The notes: generated by a model from the sequence alone, not told the origin. DNA of 64,000 nucleotides from Bacteroidetes bacterium OLB11 (GCA_001567165.1 LNFQ01000005.1:1-64000); one strand, 5' to 3'. Shown: positions 38,967-49,080, numbered from the stretch's first letter. Made by a program: numbers and translations.

Positions 38967-39140
38967 ATGGCAAAAGTTGCATCAAAAAACTCGAAAGTAA
39001 AAGACGCCAAAGCTGCTGCTGAAGCGAAAAACTGGACAAAGGTAATTCGTGCAGTTCGTAGCCCTAAATCAGGTGCTTACACTTTCAAAGAACAAATTGT
39101 ACATAAGGATAAAATTGCTGATTTCTTAAAAAATAAGTAA
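38967..39140 (+). CDS. DUF4295 small protein (probable Bacteroidota ribosomal protein)
   Basis: 57-residue basic protein, ATG at 38967, starting MAKVASKNSKVKDAKAAAEA and ending HKDKIADFLKNK. It always follows rpmB-rpmG in Bacteroidota. From memory, the Flavobacterium johnsoniae ribosome structure identified a phylum-specific large-subunit protein called bL38; I believe this corresponds to DUF4295, but I could not verify it. The frame is intact, and a strong terminator follows at 39165. Confidence 0.85.
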   Translation: MAKVASKNSKVKDAKAAAEAKNWTKVIRAVRSPKSGAYTFKEQIVHKDKIADFLKNK

Positions 39141-39164
39141 TCCCTTATTTTAAATAATTAACTA

Positions 39165-39192
39165 AACTGCTCATCTCTGAGCAGTTTTTTAT
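39165..39192 (+). terminator. Intrinsic terminator of the L28-L33-DUF4295 operon
   Basis: AACTGCTCA, loop TCTC, TGAGCAGTT, then six T. It is 25 bases after the DUF4295 stop. Confidence 0.8.
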
Positions 39193-40079
39193 TTTTAAAA
39201 ATCCTCCATGATTAGTGGTGTTTATCATGCATAATTACGTTGACCACTTTTATTGACTTTGGTACTATCAATAACAACATAATTCACAATTCTCTCTTTC
39301 CTCACTTGCTCGCTGCACCGTATATAATAAACTTCCTTGCTATACACCTACTCACTCCGTTTTCATTTTCTTTGATGCAGAGGACAAGCTAACCTTGAAT
39401 ATCATATAACTCCTTCATTATCCCTTTACAATCCATATTTGACTATTTACTACTCGTAGGGATGGGATATCCATCCAAACCTGATGCAACTCTACACCTC
39501 GAAATAGTTTCTTACGTTTTGCTATTACCTTGCATAAACTATTATTTGTACTAATATCTACTATACTTTATTCTAATCTTTCAAAAGGTATTCATGTTGA
39601 GTTCGGTATAAAATAATGTATATAGTCACTATCGCTAATTTTTATAAGTAAATAGCTGACGTCTATATTATCTCAGGGTATTGCACCCTAAGCTCTAAGT
39701 AATTTTGAATCGGTGTACATCCTTCAAAATTAGCCTATACATTGGTTATGGTTAGATTGCCATAACAAAGCAATATAATCAGTATTTCAAAAAGTGGGTT
39801 GGGTTCGGTTATTTTGTTTTTCATAAAACATTTTTTTTTGTAGTCATGGAATTTATTTTTTGATTTCTTTTATATAATTATAAATCTTCATTTTCAATAG
39901 TAAGAAAAAGAAATGAGGCAAATAATACATTGAAAAATTCAAAGGGAAAAAATGTTTATATATGTGGTTTCAAAATGGTGAAAAAGCATCTTGTATTATA
40001 GGTTTTGAACAATGGAAATCAATTGGGAGTTCTATTCATTTTACAAAAACTAAATCTATAATTTTGGATATAACATAAA
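39193..40079. other. 887-base gene-poor region with several hairpins
   Basis: No intact gene found. Three consecutive inverted repeats lie at 39675-39689 (AGGGT/ACCCT), 39701-39731 (AATTTTGAA/TTCAAAATT, perfect nine pairs) and 39742-39769 (TTGGTTATGG/CCATAACAAA, nine of ten). A 38-codon open frame at 39962-40078 starts MWFQNGEKASCIIGFEQWKS and looks codon-like, possibly the end of a broken gene. On the minus strand a short frame near 39230-39300 reads YVVIDSTKVNKSG, reminiscent of a transposase DDE segment but too short and stop-rich to claim. Could be a decayed element or a structured RNA. Confidence 0.35.
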
Positions 40080-40106
40080 AAAAGCAACTCTTGTGGAGTT
40101 GCTTTT
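40080..40106 (-). terminator. Intrinsic terminator downstream of tRNA-Arg
   Basis: Perfect 11-pair stem AAAAGCAACTC / GAGTTGCTTTT with loop TTGTG, six bases beyond the tRNA 3' end on the minus strand and A-rich on the left, giving a U tract in the transcript. Confidence 0.8.
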
Positions 40107-40112
40107 GATTAG

Positions 40113-40186
40113 TGACCGCGTAAGGATTCAAACCTTAAACCTTCTGATCCGTAGTCAGATGCTCTATTCAGTTGAGCTACGCAGCC
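40113..40186 (-). tRNA. tRNA-Arg (anticodon ACG)
   Basis: 74 bases. Minus-strand sequence begins GGCTGCGTAGCTCAACTG, anticodon stem TCTGA/TCAGA with loop CTACGGA (anticodon ACG), T-loop GGTTTGAATCC and acceptor ending CGCGGTC plus discriminator A. The cloverleaf fits, with two G-U pairs in the acceptor stem. No CCA is encoded. Confidence 0.93.
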
Positions 40187-40240
40187 ATTTGGGGAGTGCA
40201 AATATATAGACTACTTTTGTCACTACAAAATAATAATATA

Positions 40241-40715
40241 ATGAATATTGAATTGTGGACAATTGGCAAGGAAAGTAATAAGCATCTTGAAAGTGCTACG
40301 AATCTTTATATTAATCGATTAAACCATTATACTCGCTTTCAATTGCTCACTATTGATAATTCAAAAATCAATAAGAATTTACCATTGCCACAATTATTAG
40401 AAAAAGAGGCTCTTCTAGTCTTACAAAAATTGAATGATAAAGATACTTTAGTTTGCCTTGATGATAAAGGAAAAGCGTTTTCATCTGTTCAATTTTCAGA
40501 AAAAATTGAACCAATTGTTATCACATTCTACAACAAAAATTGTATTTCTTATCGGAGGGAGTTATGGGATTTCGGAAACATTAAAGAAAAAATCAAATTT
40601 CATATTTTCCTTATCTAGCTTGACTTTTCCTCATCAATTGGTACGATTAATCTTTTGTGAGCAACTTTACAGGGCATTTAGTATTTTAAAAAATGAAAAA
40701 TATCATCATGAATAA
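40241..40715 (+). CDS. rlmH: RlmH, 23S rRNA pseudouridine-1915 N3-methyltransferase (one frameshift)
   Basis: SPOUT-class methyltransferase acting on 70S ribosomes. ATG at 40241 reads MNIELWTIGK, then LESATNLYINRLNHYTRFQL and LVCLDDKGKAFSSVQFSEKI. The frame shifts between 40512 and 40545 and continues with KIVFLIGGSYGISE (SAM-binding GG.YG) and SLTFPHQLVRLIFCEQLYRA, the conserved trefoil-knot ending, finishing NEKYHHE. Restored length about 157 residues is exact for the family. The gene lies between two tRNA genes. Confidence 0.93.
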
Positions 40716-40773
40716 TTTTTATTTTTGTTTTTATTGCTACATTTGCAACCCAATTCAAAATATAAATTGTTTT

Positions 40774-40847
<74 letters not shown>

Positions 40848-40848
40848 C

Positions 40849-40884
40849 AAAAAGAGGCTTAGCAAAATGCTAAGCCTCTTTTTT
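40849..40884. terminator. Bidirectional intrinsic terminator after tRNA-Met and the OmpA-like gene
   Basis: Perfect 15-pair stem from AAAAAGAGGCTTAGC (40849-40863) to GCTAAGCCTCTTTTT, loop AAAAT, with an extra T. It can stop both the plus-strand tRNA and the minus-strand gene ending at 40930. Confidence 0.85.
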
Positions 40885-40929
40885 GTATTCTTTACTGATT
40901 CAACTCAAATTTCACATTCAGATTTAGGT

Positions 40930-42238
40930 TTATTTTGCCCTTACCGAAATGGCTACTCTCCTATTCTGTGCTCTACCTTCCGCTGTTTCATTCGATTCAA
41001 TAGGATATTGCGAACCATAGCCATCATAAGGTTTTTCGGCAAACGAGGATTTATCTATCTTTCTTTGTAATATTAAATCATATACTTTTTTTAGCTCTTT
41101 CCAATGACAATTTCATATTTGCAACCGAATCGCCGGTATTATCGGTATAGGCTCCAATTAAAATTTTCACCTTTGGATATGATTTTAAAATTTCACAAAC
41201 ATTATCCAATTGATGCTCATACCCACTCACTAATTTTGACTTTCCACTAACAAAATATAAATCATCAAAATTAAACCATAGATTTTTATCTACAACGGCA
41301 CTAGGTTCAATAATAAAATGATAAAGTTGCTCTTCCAATGAGTTTGAATAAGTTTGAATCATCACTCCCGATTCCAATTTCAGTTCAGTTGGCTCTCCTT
41401 TTTTGACTATCCAATTTCCATTGCTATCCACCATACCACTTACATCTTCCATTGACTCCATATTTGCTTCTCCACTTTGTGATTCATTGGTGATTTCAGC
41501 AGTATCCTCTGCTGCTACAATTGCAGTATCCGTATTGGTTTCAATAGGGTCAGGTGTTTGATTGTGATTGCAACCTTTTTGCCACCAAAAAATCCCGATT
41601 AGAAAAAGCATTAAAAAAATAAACGGAAAGAGATATTTGTTTTTTGTCTGGTTTCCTTCGCTGGATTGTTGTTCTTTCATAGTGTTTGGTTGATGATGAT
41701 TTGAATTATTTTTATTATAAAACTCTTGAAATTGCGGATTCAATCCGTTTGAAATGGCAAGTGCATTTTTATTAAGAGCATCAAAAAATGAGCTGATAGG
41801 CTTAGGGTCATTTGCGAAATGTTGTTTCAAAAATAGAGGCAGGAGGCTTGATGCAATTATTAAAACAACTTCTGAGGAATTTTGTTGAATTCCGCTAACC
41901 GCAGAAAGTGTTTGATATACTTTTTCTGAATGATTATTTATTAATTTGTTTAAAAATTTCACTCCATTATTAAGTATCAAGGAATCTTCATTTTGTGATT
42001 TAACATCATTAATAAGTGTCGTAAGACTGATATCGGATGATAGTGAATTTTTAATCGTTTCAGCAATTGCATCTTGTGCAGAAGACGATGTTAGCAAAAG
42101 TGATTGTAAAAGAAAAGGGGTCGCTTGTTGAAATGATTTTGAAATCGAATTTTCACTTTCCTTCAGAACCGATGAGGTTGCTTGAATCAATTCATGCGAA
42201 AAAAGGGCTTTATAGTTTTTTAAAATTTCTTGCATCAT
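40930..42238 (-). CDS. DUF937 plus OmpA-domain membrane protein (one frameshift)
   Basis: Start chosen at 42238 (MMQEILKNYKALFS) because the open frame upstream to 42316 adds residues unlike the family. The N-terminal part (about 1-165) is DUF937-like (TTLINDVKSQNEDSLILNNG, a helical fold also seen in YidB). A membrane helix follows (YLFPFIFLMLFLIGIFWW), then an acidic linker, then an OmpA-like peptidoglycan-binding domain (WFNFDDLYFVSGKSKLVSGY, ILIGAYTDNTGD). The frame breaks in A7 near 41081-41087; the next frame gives VYDLILQRKIDKSSF, PYDGYGSQYPIESNETAEGR and AQNRRVAISVRAK, the standard OmpA C-terminus, stop at 40930. It should link the inner membrane to peptidoglycan. Confidence 0.82.
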
Positions 42239-42328
42239 GGTAGTAGTGTTAAAAGTTAAATGAATTAAAGTAGGAATAGAACTATCGAGAGCGAAAATAA
42301 TAAAGTATTTTTGCAAGCATATAAATAA

Positions 42329-43321
42329 ATGGTAAAAATTGGAGAAATAAGACTGCCTGAATTTCCATTGTTGCTAGCACCTATGGAAGATGTGAGCGAC
42401 CCTCCTTTTAGGGCTGTTTGCAAAAAGCATGGTGCAGACTTGATGTACACTGAGTTTATCAGTAGTGAAGGACTGATACGCGATGCTATCAAAAGTCGCC
42501 AAAAGCTAGATATTTTTGATTATGAAAGACCCATAGGAATCCAAGTTTTTGGAGGGGATGAAGATGCATTGACACTTTCAGCCAAAATAATTGAAGCCAC
42601 CAAACCCGATCTTTTGGATATTAATTTTGGTTGTCCAGTGAAAAAAGTTGTGTGTAAAGGAGCTGGTGCCGGCATTTTGAAAGATATTCCTAAAATGATT
42701 TCTCTAACCAAAGCCGTTGTTCAATCTGTCAATATTCCGGTGACAGTCAAAACACGATTGGGCTGGGATGAGCAATCAAAAAACATTGAAGAAGTAGCAG
42801 AACGCCTTCAAGATGTGGGCATACAAGCTTTAAGCATACACGGTCGCACTCGCTCTCAGATGTATAAAGGCGAGGCTGATTGGTCTTTTATTTCTAAAGT
42901 GAAAAACAACCCTCGTATTCATATTCCGATTTTTGGAAATGGCGACATCAACTCTGCAGAAAAAGCACTTGAATATAAAAATAAATATGGTGTAGATGGA
43001 ATCATGATTGGACGAGCCGCAATAGGCTATCCTTGGATTTTCAACGAAATTAAGCAGTTTATCAAAACAGGCATTGTGCCGTCACCTCCGTCGATTGAAG
43101 AACGAATAGCAGTTTGCAAAAGTCATTTGGATTTTTCATTAAAGTGGAAAGGCCCTAAGCTCGGATTACTCGAAATGCGACCACATTACGGAAATTATTT
43201 AAAAGGATTATCACACATTAAAGAGTTTCGATTAAAACTAGTGAAAGCCGAATCAGCTGACGAAATTGAACGTATTTTTGAGCAAATCAGATATCATTAT
43301 TCCACACAAATGACTAATTAA
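42329..43321 (+). CDS. dusB: DusB-type tRNA-dihydrouridine synthase
   Basis: 330 residues. FMN-dependent TIM barrel reducing uridines in the tRNA D-loop. LLAPMEDVSDPPFRAVCKKH gives the FMN-contact start, GCPVKKVVCKGAGAGIL contains the catalytic Cys, TVKTRLGWD and SIHGRTRSQMYKGEADWSFI are FMN/substrate motifs, and NGDINSAEKALEYKNKYGVD with IMIGRAAIGYPW is the phosphate site. Intact and of normal length; divergent from the OmpA-like gene. Confidence 0.94.
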   Translation: MVKIGEIRLPEFPLLLAPMEDVSDPPFRAVCKKHGADLMYTEFISSEGLIRDAIKSRQKLDIFDYERPIGIQVFGGDEDALTLSAKIIEATKPDLLDINFGCPVKKVVCKGAGAGILKDIPKMISLTKAVVQSVNIPVTVKTRLGWDEQSKNIEEVAERLQDVGIQALSIHGRTRSQMYKGEADWSFISKVKNNPRIHIPIFGNGDINSAEKALEYKNKYGVDGIMIGRAAIGYPWIFNEIKQFIKTGIVPSPPSIEERIAVCKSHLDFSLKWKGPKLGLLEMRPHYGNYLKGLSHIKEFRLKLVKAESADEIERIFEQIRYHYSTQMTN

Positions 43322-43415
43322 AAAGATGGAATAGAAAGTGTAATTTGGAATAAAATAAGAAAAATAAAATTGATATCTCAAAAAGAAATTTACATTTGCT
43401 GTAAATAAACACAAC

Positions 43416-43847
43416 ATGCAAAAAGTACAAAAAGGGGATACCATCAAAGTGCATTACAAAGGTACATTAAACGACGGCACTCTATTTGATTCTTCTGAAG
43501 GAAGAGAACCACTTCAATTTACAGTAGGTGAAAACATGGTTATTCATGGGTTTGACAGAGGTGTGCTTGAAATGGAAATTGGAGAAATAAAAACAATCGA
43601 AATCCCTTTTTTAGAAGCCTATGGACCAATGAACCCCGAAATGGTTATTACTGTACCTCGAAACGAATTTCCAGCAGAATTAGGAGAACTGAAAGAAGGC
43701 TTACAATTAAGCATGGTGGATCAAAACGGAAATGAATTTCCAGTAGAAATTATTGCTCTAGAAGGCGAAACGGTTACATTAGACGGCAATCATCCTCTAG
43801 CCGGAAAAGATTTAACTTTTGAAATTGAATTAGTAGAGATTATCTAG
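43416..43847 (+). CDS. SlyD-like FKBP peptidyl-prolyl isomerase
   Basis: 143 residues. An FKBP domain (KGDTIKVHYKGTLNDGTLFD, then GENMVIHGFDRGVLEM) is interrupted by a SlyD-type insert-in-flap chaperone domain (about 70-120, EAYGPMNPEMVITVPRNEFP), and ends GKDLTFEIELVEI. It lacks the histidine-rich metal-binding tail of E. coli SlyD. Cytosolic foldase. Its stop overlaps the convergent hydrolase gene by four bases. Confidence 0.9.
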   Translation: MQKVQKGDTIKVHYKGTLNDGTLFDSSEGREPLQFTVGENMVIHGFDRGVLEMEIGEIKTIEIPFLEAYGPMNPEMVITVPRNEFPAELGELKEGLQLSMVDQNGNEFPVEIIALEGETVTLDGNHPLAGKDLTFEIELVEII

Positions 43848-44686
43848 TTGACATCTGCTAATTTCAAAACTTCACCTTGTCTAATGCCTCTTTCGGTTTT
43901 TACTAAGGTGCAACATTCATTCTGTAAATCATGTTCAAAAAACAACAACCATTTTTTGTCAAAAGCTTCATTGAGAATTGATTCTTTTTCGGTGAGCGTT
44001 GCCAAAGGTTGCATATCATAAGCCATCACCCAAGGTAAAGAGATATGAAACATTGATGGAATCAAATCTGCACAATATAAAATTGTTTTGTCATTATAGT
44101 GGATCAAAGGCAGCATCATACTTTCTGTGTGTCCATGTACAATTTTGATTTTTATCTTATCAGATAAAGTCGGTTCGACTTCCTGATTGATAAATTTTAA
44201 TTGCCCATGCTCTTGAAGAGGCAACATATTTTCTTTTAAAAAAGAGGCTTTCTCTCTAGCATTTGGCTTTAGTGCAATATCCCAATGATTTTTATTAGTC
44301 CAATAAGTTGCATTTTTAAAAGTTGGAAATAATTGATCATTGATTTTAGAAACAGCTCCACCGCAATGGTCAAAATGCAAATGAGTCAAAAAAACATCCG
44401 TAATATCTGCATTTGAATATCCTAGTGCCTGAATTGATTTCTCTAAAGTATCATCCCCATGAGGAAAATAATGACTAAAAAATTTAGCATCTTGTTTATT
44501 TCCCATTCCGGTATCTATCAAAATTAATTTATCTCCATCCTCAATCAACAAGCACCTCATAGCCCAACTGCACATATTATTTTCATCGGCCGGATTGACT
44601 TTATTCCACATGCTTTTTGGAACAACTCCATGCATTGCTCCTCCATCTAATTTAAATAAACCGGTATTAATTGTATGTAATTTCAT
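43844..44686 (-). CDS. Metallo-beta-lactamase-fold hydrolase
   Basis: 280 residues from the ATG at 44686 (MKLHTINTGLFKLDGGAMHG); the open frame upstream to 44743 is not conserved-looking. Zinc ligands: THLHFDHCGG, the C-terminal metal-bridging aspartate in LYCADLIPS and final H in FFEHD. LIDTGMGNKQDAKF is the glyoxalase II/lactonase family entry. Members hydrolyse thioesters, lactones or phosphodiesters; the substrate here is unknown. Its neighbour across the window at 48316 is a second member. Confidence 0.82.
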   Translation of the reverse strand: MKLHTINTGLFKLDGGAMHGVVPKSMWNKVNPADENNMCSWAMRCLLIEDGDKLILIDTGMGNKQDAKFFSHYFPHGDDTLEKSIQALGYSNADITDVFLTHLHFDHCGGAVSKINDQLFPTFKNATYWTNKNHWDIALKPNAREKASFLKENMLPLQEHGQLKFINQEVEPTLSDKIKIKIVHGHTESMMLPLIHYNDKTILYCADLIPSMFHISLPWVMAYDMQPLATLTEKESILNEAFDKKWLLFFEHDLQNECCTLVKTERGIRQGEVLKLADVN

Positions 44687-44867
44687 TAATGCAATATTAC
44701 AAAAATCAAAACAACATTTAAAAAATTCATTTTCTACATCCATGCTTTCAACCCCAATATCAACTTTACTTATCCATTTTGTGAATAATAAAATTCAAAA
44801 TTATTTTTCCCATTTTTTGCAAAAAACAATACTAACATTTTCAAAATTTCTGTGCATATTTACTCAG

Positions 44868-44897
44868 TTTGAAACACTTTCAAAATATATACATTTG
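44868..44897 (+). promoter_or_regulatory. Promoter of the mrdA-rodA pair
   Basis: TTTG at 44868-44871, an 18-base spacer, and TACATTTG at 44890-44897 match the Bacteroidota consensus. The PBP2 ATG is 25 bases downstream. Confidence 0.6.
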
Positions 44898-44921
44898 TAA
44901 ATTATTCCTTGAACTAAATTA

Positions 44922-46871
44922 ATGGCTGACTTTACTCATAACAGAAGCATTTATATACGAATTTTTTTTGTAATATTTCCTTTACTCATTATCATTCGAC
45001 TATTTTTTTTACAAGTCATTGGTTCAGGTGGATATAAAGATGCCGCAACAGGACAGGCTGTTTATATAAAAAAAATTAATCCCCCAAGAGGCTTGATTTT
45101 AGATAGAAATAATAAAGTGATCATGAATAATAATATTGTTTATGATTTAGTGGTTGAACCCAAAAAATTCTCTAAAGATTTTGATACTTTATTTTTATGT
45201 AAAATGATTAATGTGAGTGTGAGTGATTTTGAAGTTCAATTGAAAAAACAACAAGTAAAATATGGAGCTTGGGCTAAAACATTTACGGTTTATCGCAATC
45301 TCTCCTCTATTACCGTAGCAAAGCTTCAAGAAAATTTAAATGAATTTACAGGTGTCGAATTAGTGGAACATTCTGAACGAAACTTTACAGAAAATATCGG
45401 TGGTAGCTTTATTGGTTATATCAACGAAATTAGCCCTACCCAACTCGAAGAAGAAGAGTTTGAAAGTTATCAAAAGGGAGACTATATCGGGATTACAGGT
45501 ATTGAAAGAAATTATGAAGATGTATTGAGAGGGAAACCCGGCATTCAATATTTACTCAGAGATGTAAAACAACGAATACAAGGTCCTTATAAAAATGGGA
45601 TTTACGATTCAGCTTCCGTAGCTGGCAAAACCCTTTCACTCTATATAGATGTAAAATTGCAAAAATTAACCGAAGGAATGTTGGCAAACAAACTAGGAAG
45701 TGCAATAGCTATAGACCCTCAAACTGGCGGTATTCTTGCATTTGCAAGTGGGCCCTCTTTTAGTGCCGACTTACTCACCGGCCCAAATAAAAGTAAAAAT
45801 ATCAGTAATATGTTGGCAGATGCTACCAAACCCCTTTTCAATCGAGCCATCAAAGCCTATTATCCACCTGGCTCCACATTCAAGCCTATCACAGCACTCG
45901 TTGCACTGGATGAAGGTGTCATCACACCCTCTTTTGGCTACCCATGTGGTGGAGGTTATTATGCTTGCGGAAGAAGAATTGGTTGTACCCACTTCGGAGG
46001 TGGACACGCCGCCAATTTGACTCTTGCAATTGCGAACTCCTGCAACTCTTATTTTTGTCATATTTTCAGACTGGCTATTGATGCTTCAAAATATGGAAAT
46101 GTGCATATTGGATTAGAGAAATGGCATCATTACATGACCGAATTTGGATTAGGGCATCCAATAGGCATTGACATTCCATCAGAAGGTGGTGGAAATATTC
46201 CTGATTCAAATTACTTTAATCGAGTTTATAAAAACAATTGGAATTCTTGCAATATGTCAATCATTGGAATGGGGCAAGGAGAAGTCCTTTTAACTCCTCT
46301 TCAAATGGCAAACTCAATGTGCATTATTGCAAACAAAGGCTATTACTACATTCCACATTTTGTGAAAGCCATTGATAATGATTCAACCCATCCAAGACTT
46401 CAAAAATATCTCCAAAAACACATAGTGGCAAACATTGCCGATTCGGCATATGATGCGGTGAGCTACGGAATGTATAAAGTGGTTGAATCTGGAACAGGAC
46501 GCATTGCCAAATTGCCTGGCGTGGATGTTTGTGCCAAAACAGGGACCGCACAAAACCAACGATTGATTGCCGGCAAAATTGTCAAACTTCAAAACCACTC
46601 CATGTTTGTTGCTTATGCTCCAATGAATCATCCCAAAATTGCAGTTGCCGTCTGTATTGAAAATGCTGGATATGGTGCAACATGGGCGGGACCTATTGCC
46701 AGCTTAATGATTGAGCAATATCTGACAGACACCATTTCGTCAAATAGAAAAGGGCTTCTAAAGAAAATGAATGAAACTAAAATTATTCCAAACTATACTT
46801 ACATTATTGATTCACTAGACAAACAGAAAGCTAAGGAGAGAGAGCTAATGAAAAAAAATGTCGAAAGATAG
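44922..46871 (+). CDS. mrdA: Penicillin-binding protein 2, elongation transpeptidase
   Basis: 649 residues. A membrane anchor (about 10-27), PBP dimerisation domain (about 50-220, with INPPRGLILDRNNKVIMNNN), then the transpeptidase domain with active-site STFK in YYPPGSTFKPITALVALD, SCN in AIANSCNSYFCHIF and KTG in VDVCAKTGTAQNQ. It makes lateral wall peptidoglycan with RodA. The stop at 46869-46871 may be premature: after one shift in the A8 run near 46850-46858, the frame continues MSKDSLARFQKINEENQKRQ to a stop at 46978-46980, adding about 38 plausible residues. Confidence 0.94.
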   Translation: MADFTHNRSIYIRIFFVIFPLLIIIRLFFLQVIGSGGYKDAATGQAVYIKKINPPRGLILDRNNKVIMNNNIVYDLVVEPKKFSKDFDTLFLCKMINVSVSDFEVQLKKQQVKYGAWAKTFTVYRNLSSITVAKLQENLNEFTGVELVEHSERNFTENIGGSFIGYINEISPTQLEEEEFESYQKGDYIGITGIERNYEDVLRGKPGIQYLLRDVKQRIQGPYKNGIYDSASVAGKTLSLYIDVKLQKLTEGMLANKLGSAIAIDPQTGGILAFASGPSFSADLLTGPNKSKNISNMLADATKPLFNRAIKAYYPPGSTFKPITALVALDEGVITPSFGYPCGGGYYACGRRIGCTHFGGGHAANLTLAIANSCNSYFCHIFRLAIDASKYGNVHIGLEKWHHYMTEFGLGHPIGIDIPSEGGGNIPDSNYFNRVYKNNWNSCNMSIIGMGQGEVLLTPLQMANSMCIIANKGYYYIPHFVKAIDNDSTHPRLQKYLQKHIVANIADSAYDAVSYGMYKVVESGTGRIAKLPGVDVCAKTGTAQNQRLIAGKIVKLQNHSMFVAYAPMNHPKIAVAVCIENAGYGATWAGPIASLMIEQYLTDTISSNRKGLLKKMNETKIIPNYTYIIDSLDKQKAKERELMKKNVER

Positions 46872-46982
46872 CCTTGCCCGATTCCAAAAAATCAATGAAG
46901 AAAATCAAAAAAGACAAGACACCATTCTTGCTAAATACTACATTAAAAGATTATTTTTAAACTTCGTAAAACCAAAATAAAA

Positions 46983-48309
46983 GTGAGCGTCAAACCCCTA
47001 AAAATAATAGAACGTATCGATTGGTTAATGGTTGCATTTTATCTTATCCTGGCAACGATTGGCGTTTTATGTATTTACTCCGTTGAACATCGTGATACTG
47101 ATATCTCCATTTTCATGAGCAATAAAAGATATTTTAAACAGGCCATATTCCTAAGCGCATCGATTATCATTGGATTTATCATTATTTTGATAGATAGTAA
47201 ATTTTTCACCTCCACTCCATTTTTAGGATATGTTATAGGGTTTTTCTTTTTATTACTTGCTCTCACTCCATTAGGCAAAGGGGTCAAAGGGTCTCATTCT
47301 TGGCTTAATGTAGGAATACTCACATTCCAGCCCGGTGAACTTATGAAATTATTCACCTCCTTATCAATTGCTAAATTTCTCACATTGCAAGAAGTCAATT
47401 TCACACTTCTAAAGCACCGCTTAATTTGTGTAGCACTCGCGATAGTTCCGGCATTCATTATCATTTTACAAAATGAAACCGGATTAGCTCTCGTTTATTT
47501 ATCATTTCTAATTGCTATGTATCGCGAAGGCTTACCTAATATTGTACTCATCATTGGATTTTCATTTTTGATTTTAGGAATAGCTACTTTGGTTCTACCT
47601 AAAAACACTTTATTTATAATCTTAACCATCGCATTTGTTTTAGTAATTTATTCAATGAGGAAAAAAATTAAAACGAAACAAAGAAATGATTATTCTCATA
47701 ACCAGCATTTGGGGATTTGGAATATTATTCTCTCAGATATTAGTACCATTCGCTTTCAAACGTGTATTTCAAGCACATCATATCGACCGTATCTATTCGC
47801 TCATTGGCCAAGATGTTCCTGACGAATATATTAAATTAAATAAATCTGGTGAAAAAATTAAAACAGGAACTTCTGACTATAATGTGCGACAGTCAAAAAT
47901 TGCAATCGCCTCGGGTGGTCTCTTCGGGAAAGGATTTTTGAATGGTACTCAAACTCAATACGATTGGGTGCCTGAGCAAGGAACTGATTTTATTTTTTGC
48001 ACCATTGGTGAGCAATTTGGATTTTTAGGAAGTAGCGTTCTCATCTTAATTTATACCGGTTTTTTATTGAGGATTATTTATGTAGCCGAACGACAGCGTT
48101 CTCAATTCACACGGGTTTACGCGTATTGCCTTGCTGGAATTTTATTTTTCCATTTGATAATAAATATTGGAATGACTATAGGCATTGCTCCCGTTATTGG
48201 AATTCCACTTCCTCTCTTGAGTTATGGAGGCACTTCTCTCCTTACATTTGCTGTCCTTATCTTTATACTTGTCAAATTAGACTCTGACAGGCAAATGATT
48301 TTAAGATAA
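46983..48309 (+). CDS. rodA: RodA, rod-shape SEDS glycosyltransferase (one frameshift)
   Basis: GTG start at 46983 (MSVKPLKIIERIDW). About ten membrane helices. SEDS signatures: GVKGSHSWLNVGILTFQPGE and KLFTSLSIAKF in the first half; after a one-base shift near 47685-47690, FSQILVPFAFKRVFQAHHID and the region YNVRQSKIAIASGGLFGKGF, TQYDWVPEQGTDFIFCTIGE and GIPLPLLSYGGTSLLTFAV. Peptidoglycan polymerase partner of PBP2, which lies immediately upstream. An essential morphogene, so the break is probably an indel error. Confidence 0.92.
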
Positions 48310-48315
48310 AAATAC

Positions 48316-49072
48316 ATGATGAATCATATAAAAATATTTCCACTATCTGAAGGCGTTTTTTACAATCGGACACGATCGAATTTTTGTTCCATTTGATATC
48401 AATAAAAACGACTTGAATGAACGTCCCACTGGCTCTTTACTTGTAGAAGTTCAACCATTTTTGCTTCAATATAAAAATAAAAATTATCTCTTAGATACCG
48501 GATTAGGGTTTAAAAATCAAAAAGGAGAATTGCAAATTTTTGAAAATTTACACAAGCATCATCTGACCCCAAATGATATTGATTATGTCATTCTCTCACA
48601 TTTGCATAAAGATCATGCAGGAGGAATCTCAATCAAAAATGAACAACATATTGAGCGACTCGCATTTCCAAATGCACGATATTTTATCAATAAAAATGAA
48701 TTTGAATTTGCAATGCAAAAAGGATATCCTTCTTATCAAATAGAAGATTTTGAACTCCTTAAAAATGATTCAAGAACAGAATGGCTTTCTACTGAAGGTA
48801 AGATTTATCAGTTTATTAAGTATGAAGAAAGTGGCGGTCATTGTCCGCATCACACAACCTTTTTGTTTTCAGGCGAACAAAATGAAAAAGTATTTTTCGG
48901 AGGAGATGTAGCACCTCAATTAAAACAGTTGAAAACAAAATATATAGCAAAATACGACTATGATGGAAAGAAAAGTATGGAACTCCGTCAACAATTTGCA
49001 ACAATTGGGAAAGAAGAAAAATGGCAGTTTTTATTTTACCATGATATTACAAATCCAATTGGAAGTTTATAA
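48316..49072 (+). CDS. Metallo-beta-lactamase-fold hydrolase (one frameshift)
   Basis: ATG at 48316 reads MMNHIKIFPLSEGVF, then the frame shifts in T6 near 48357-48362 and resumes TIGHDRIFVPFDINKNDLNE, then GSLLVEVQPFLLQY and LLDTGLGFKNQKGEL. The zinc motif is SHLHKDHAGG, and FGGDVAPQ supplies the bridging Asp. Restored length is about 251 residues. Its substrate is unknown; lactone or thioester hydrolysis is typical. It lies 3' of rodA on the same strand. Confidence 0.82.
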
Positions 49073-49080
49073 AAAAACAA

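Noticed and set aside
39230-39720. Possible decayed transposase on the minus strand (segments such as YVVIDSTKVNKSG and YTVQRASEERENCELC)
   Set aside because: Read in one frame, about a dozen stops fall in 160 codons, which is what random AT-rich DNA gives. No terminal inverted repeats or target duplication were found, so no element is claimed.
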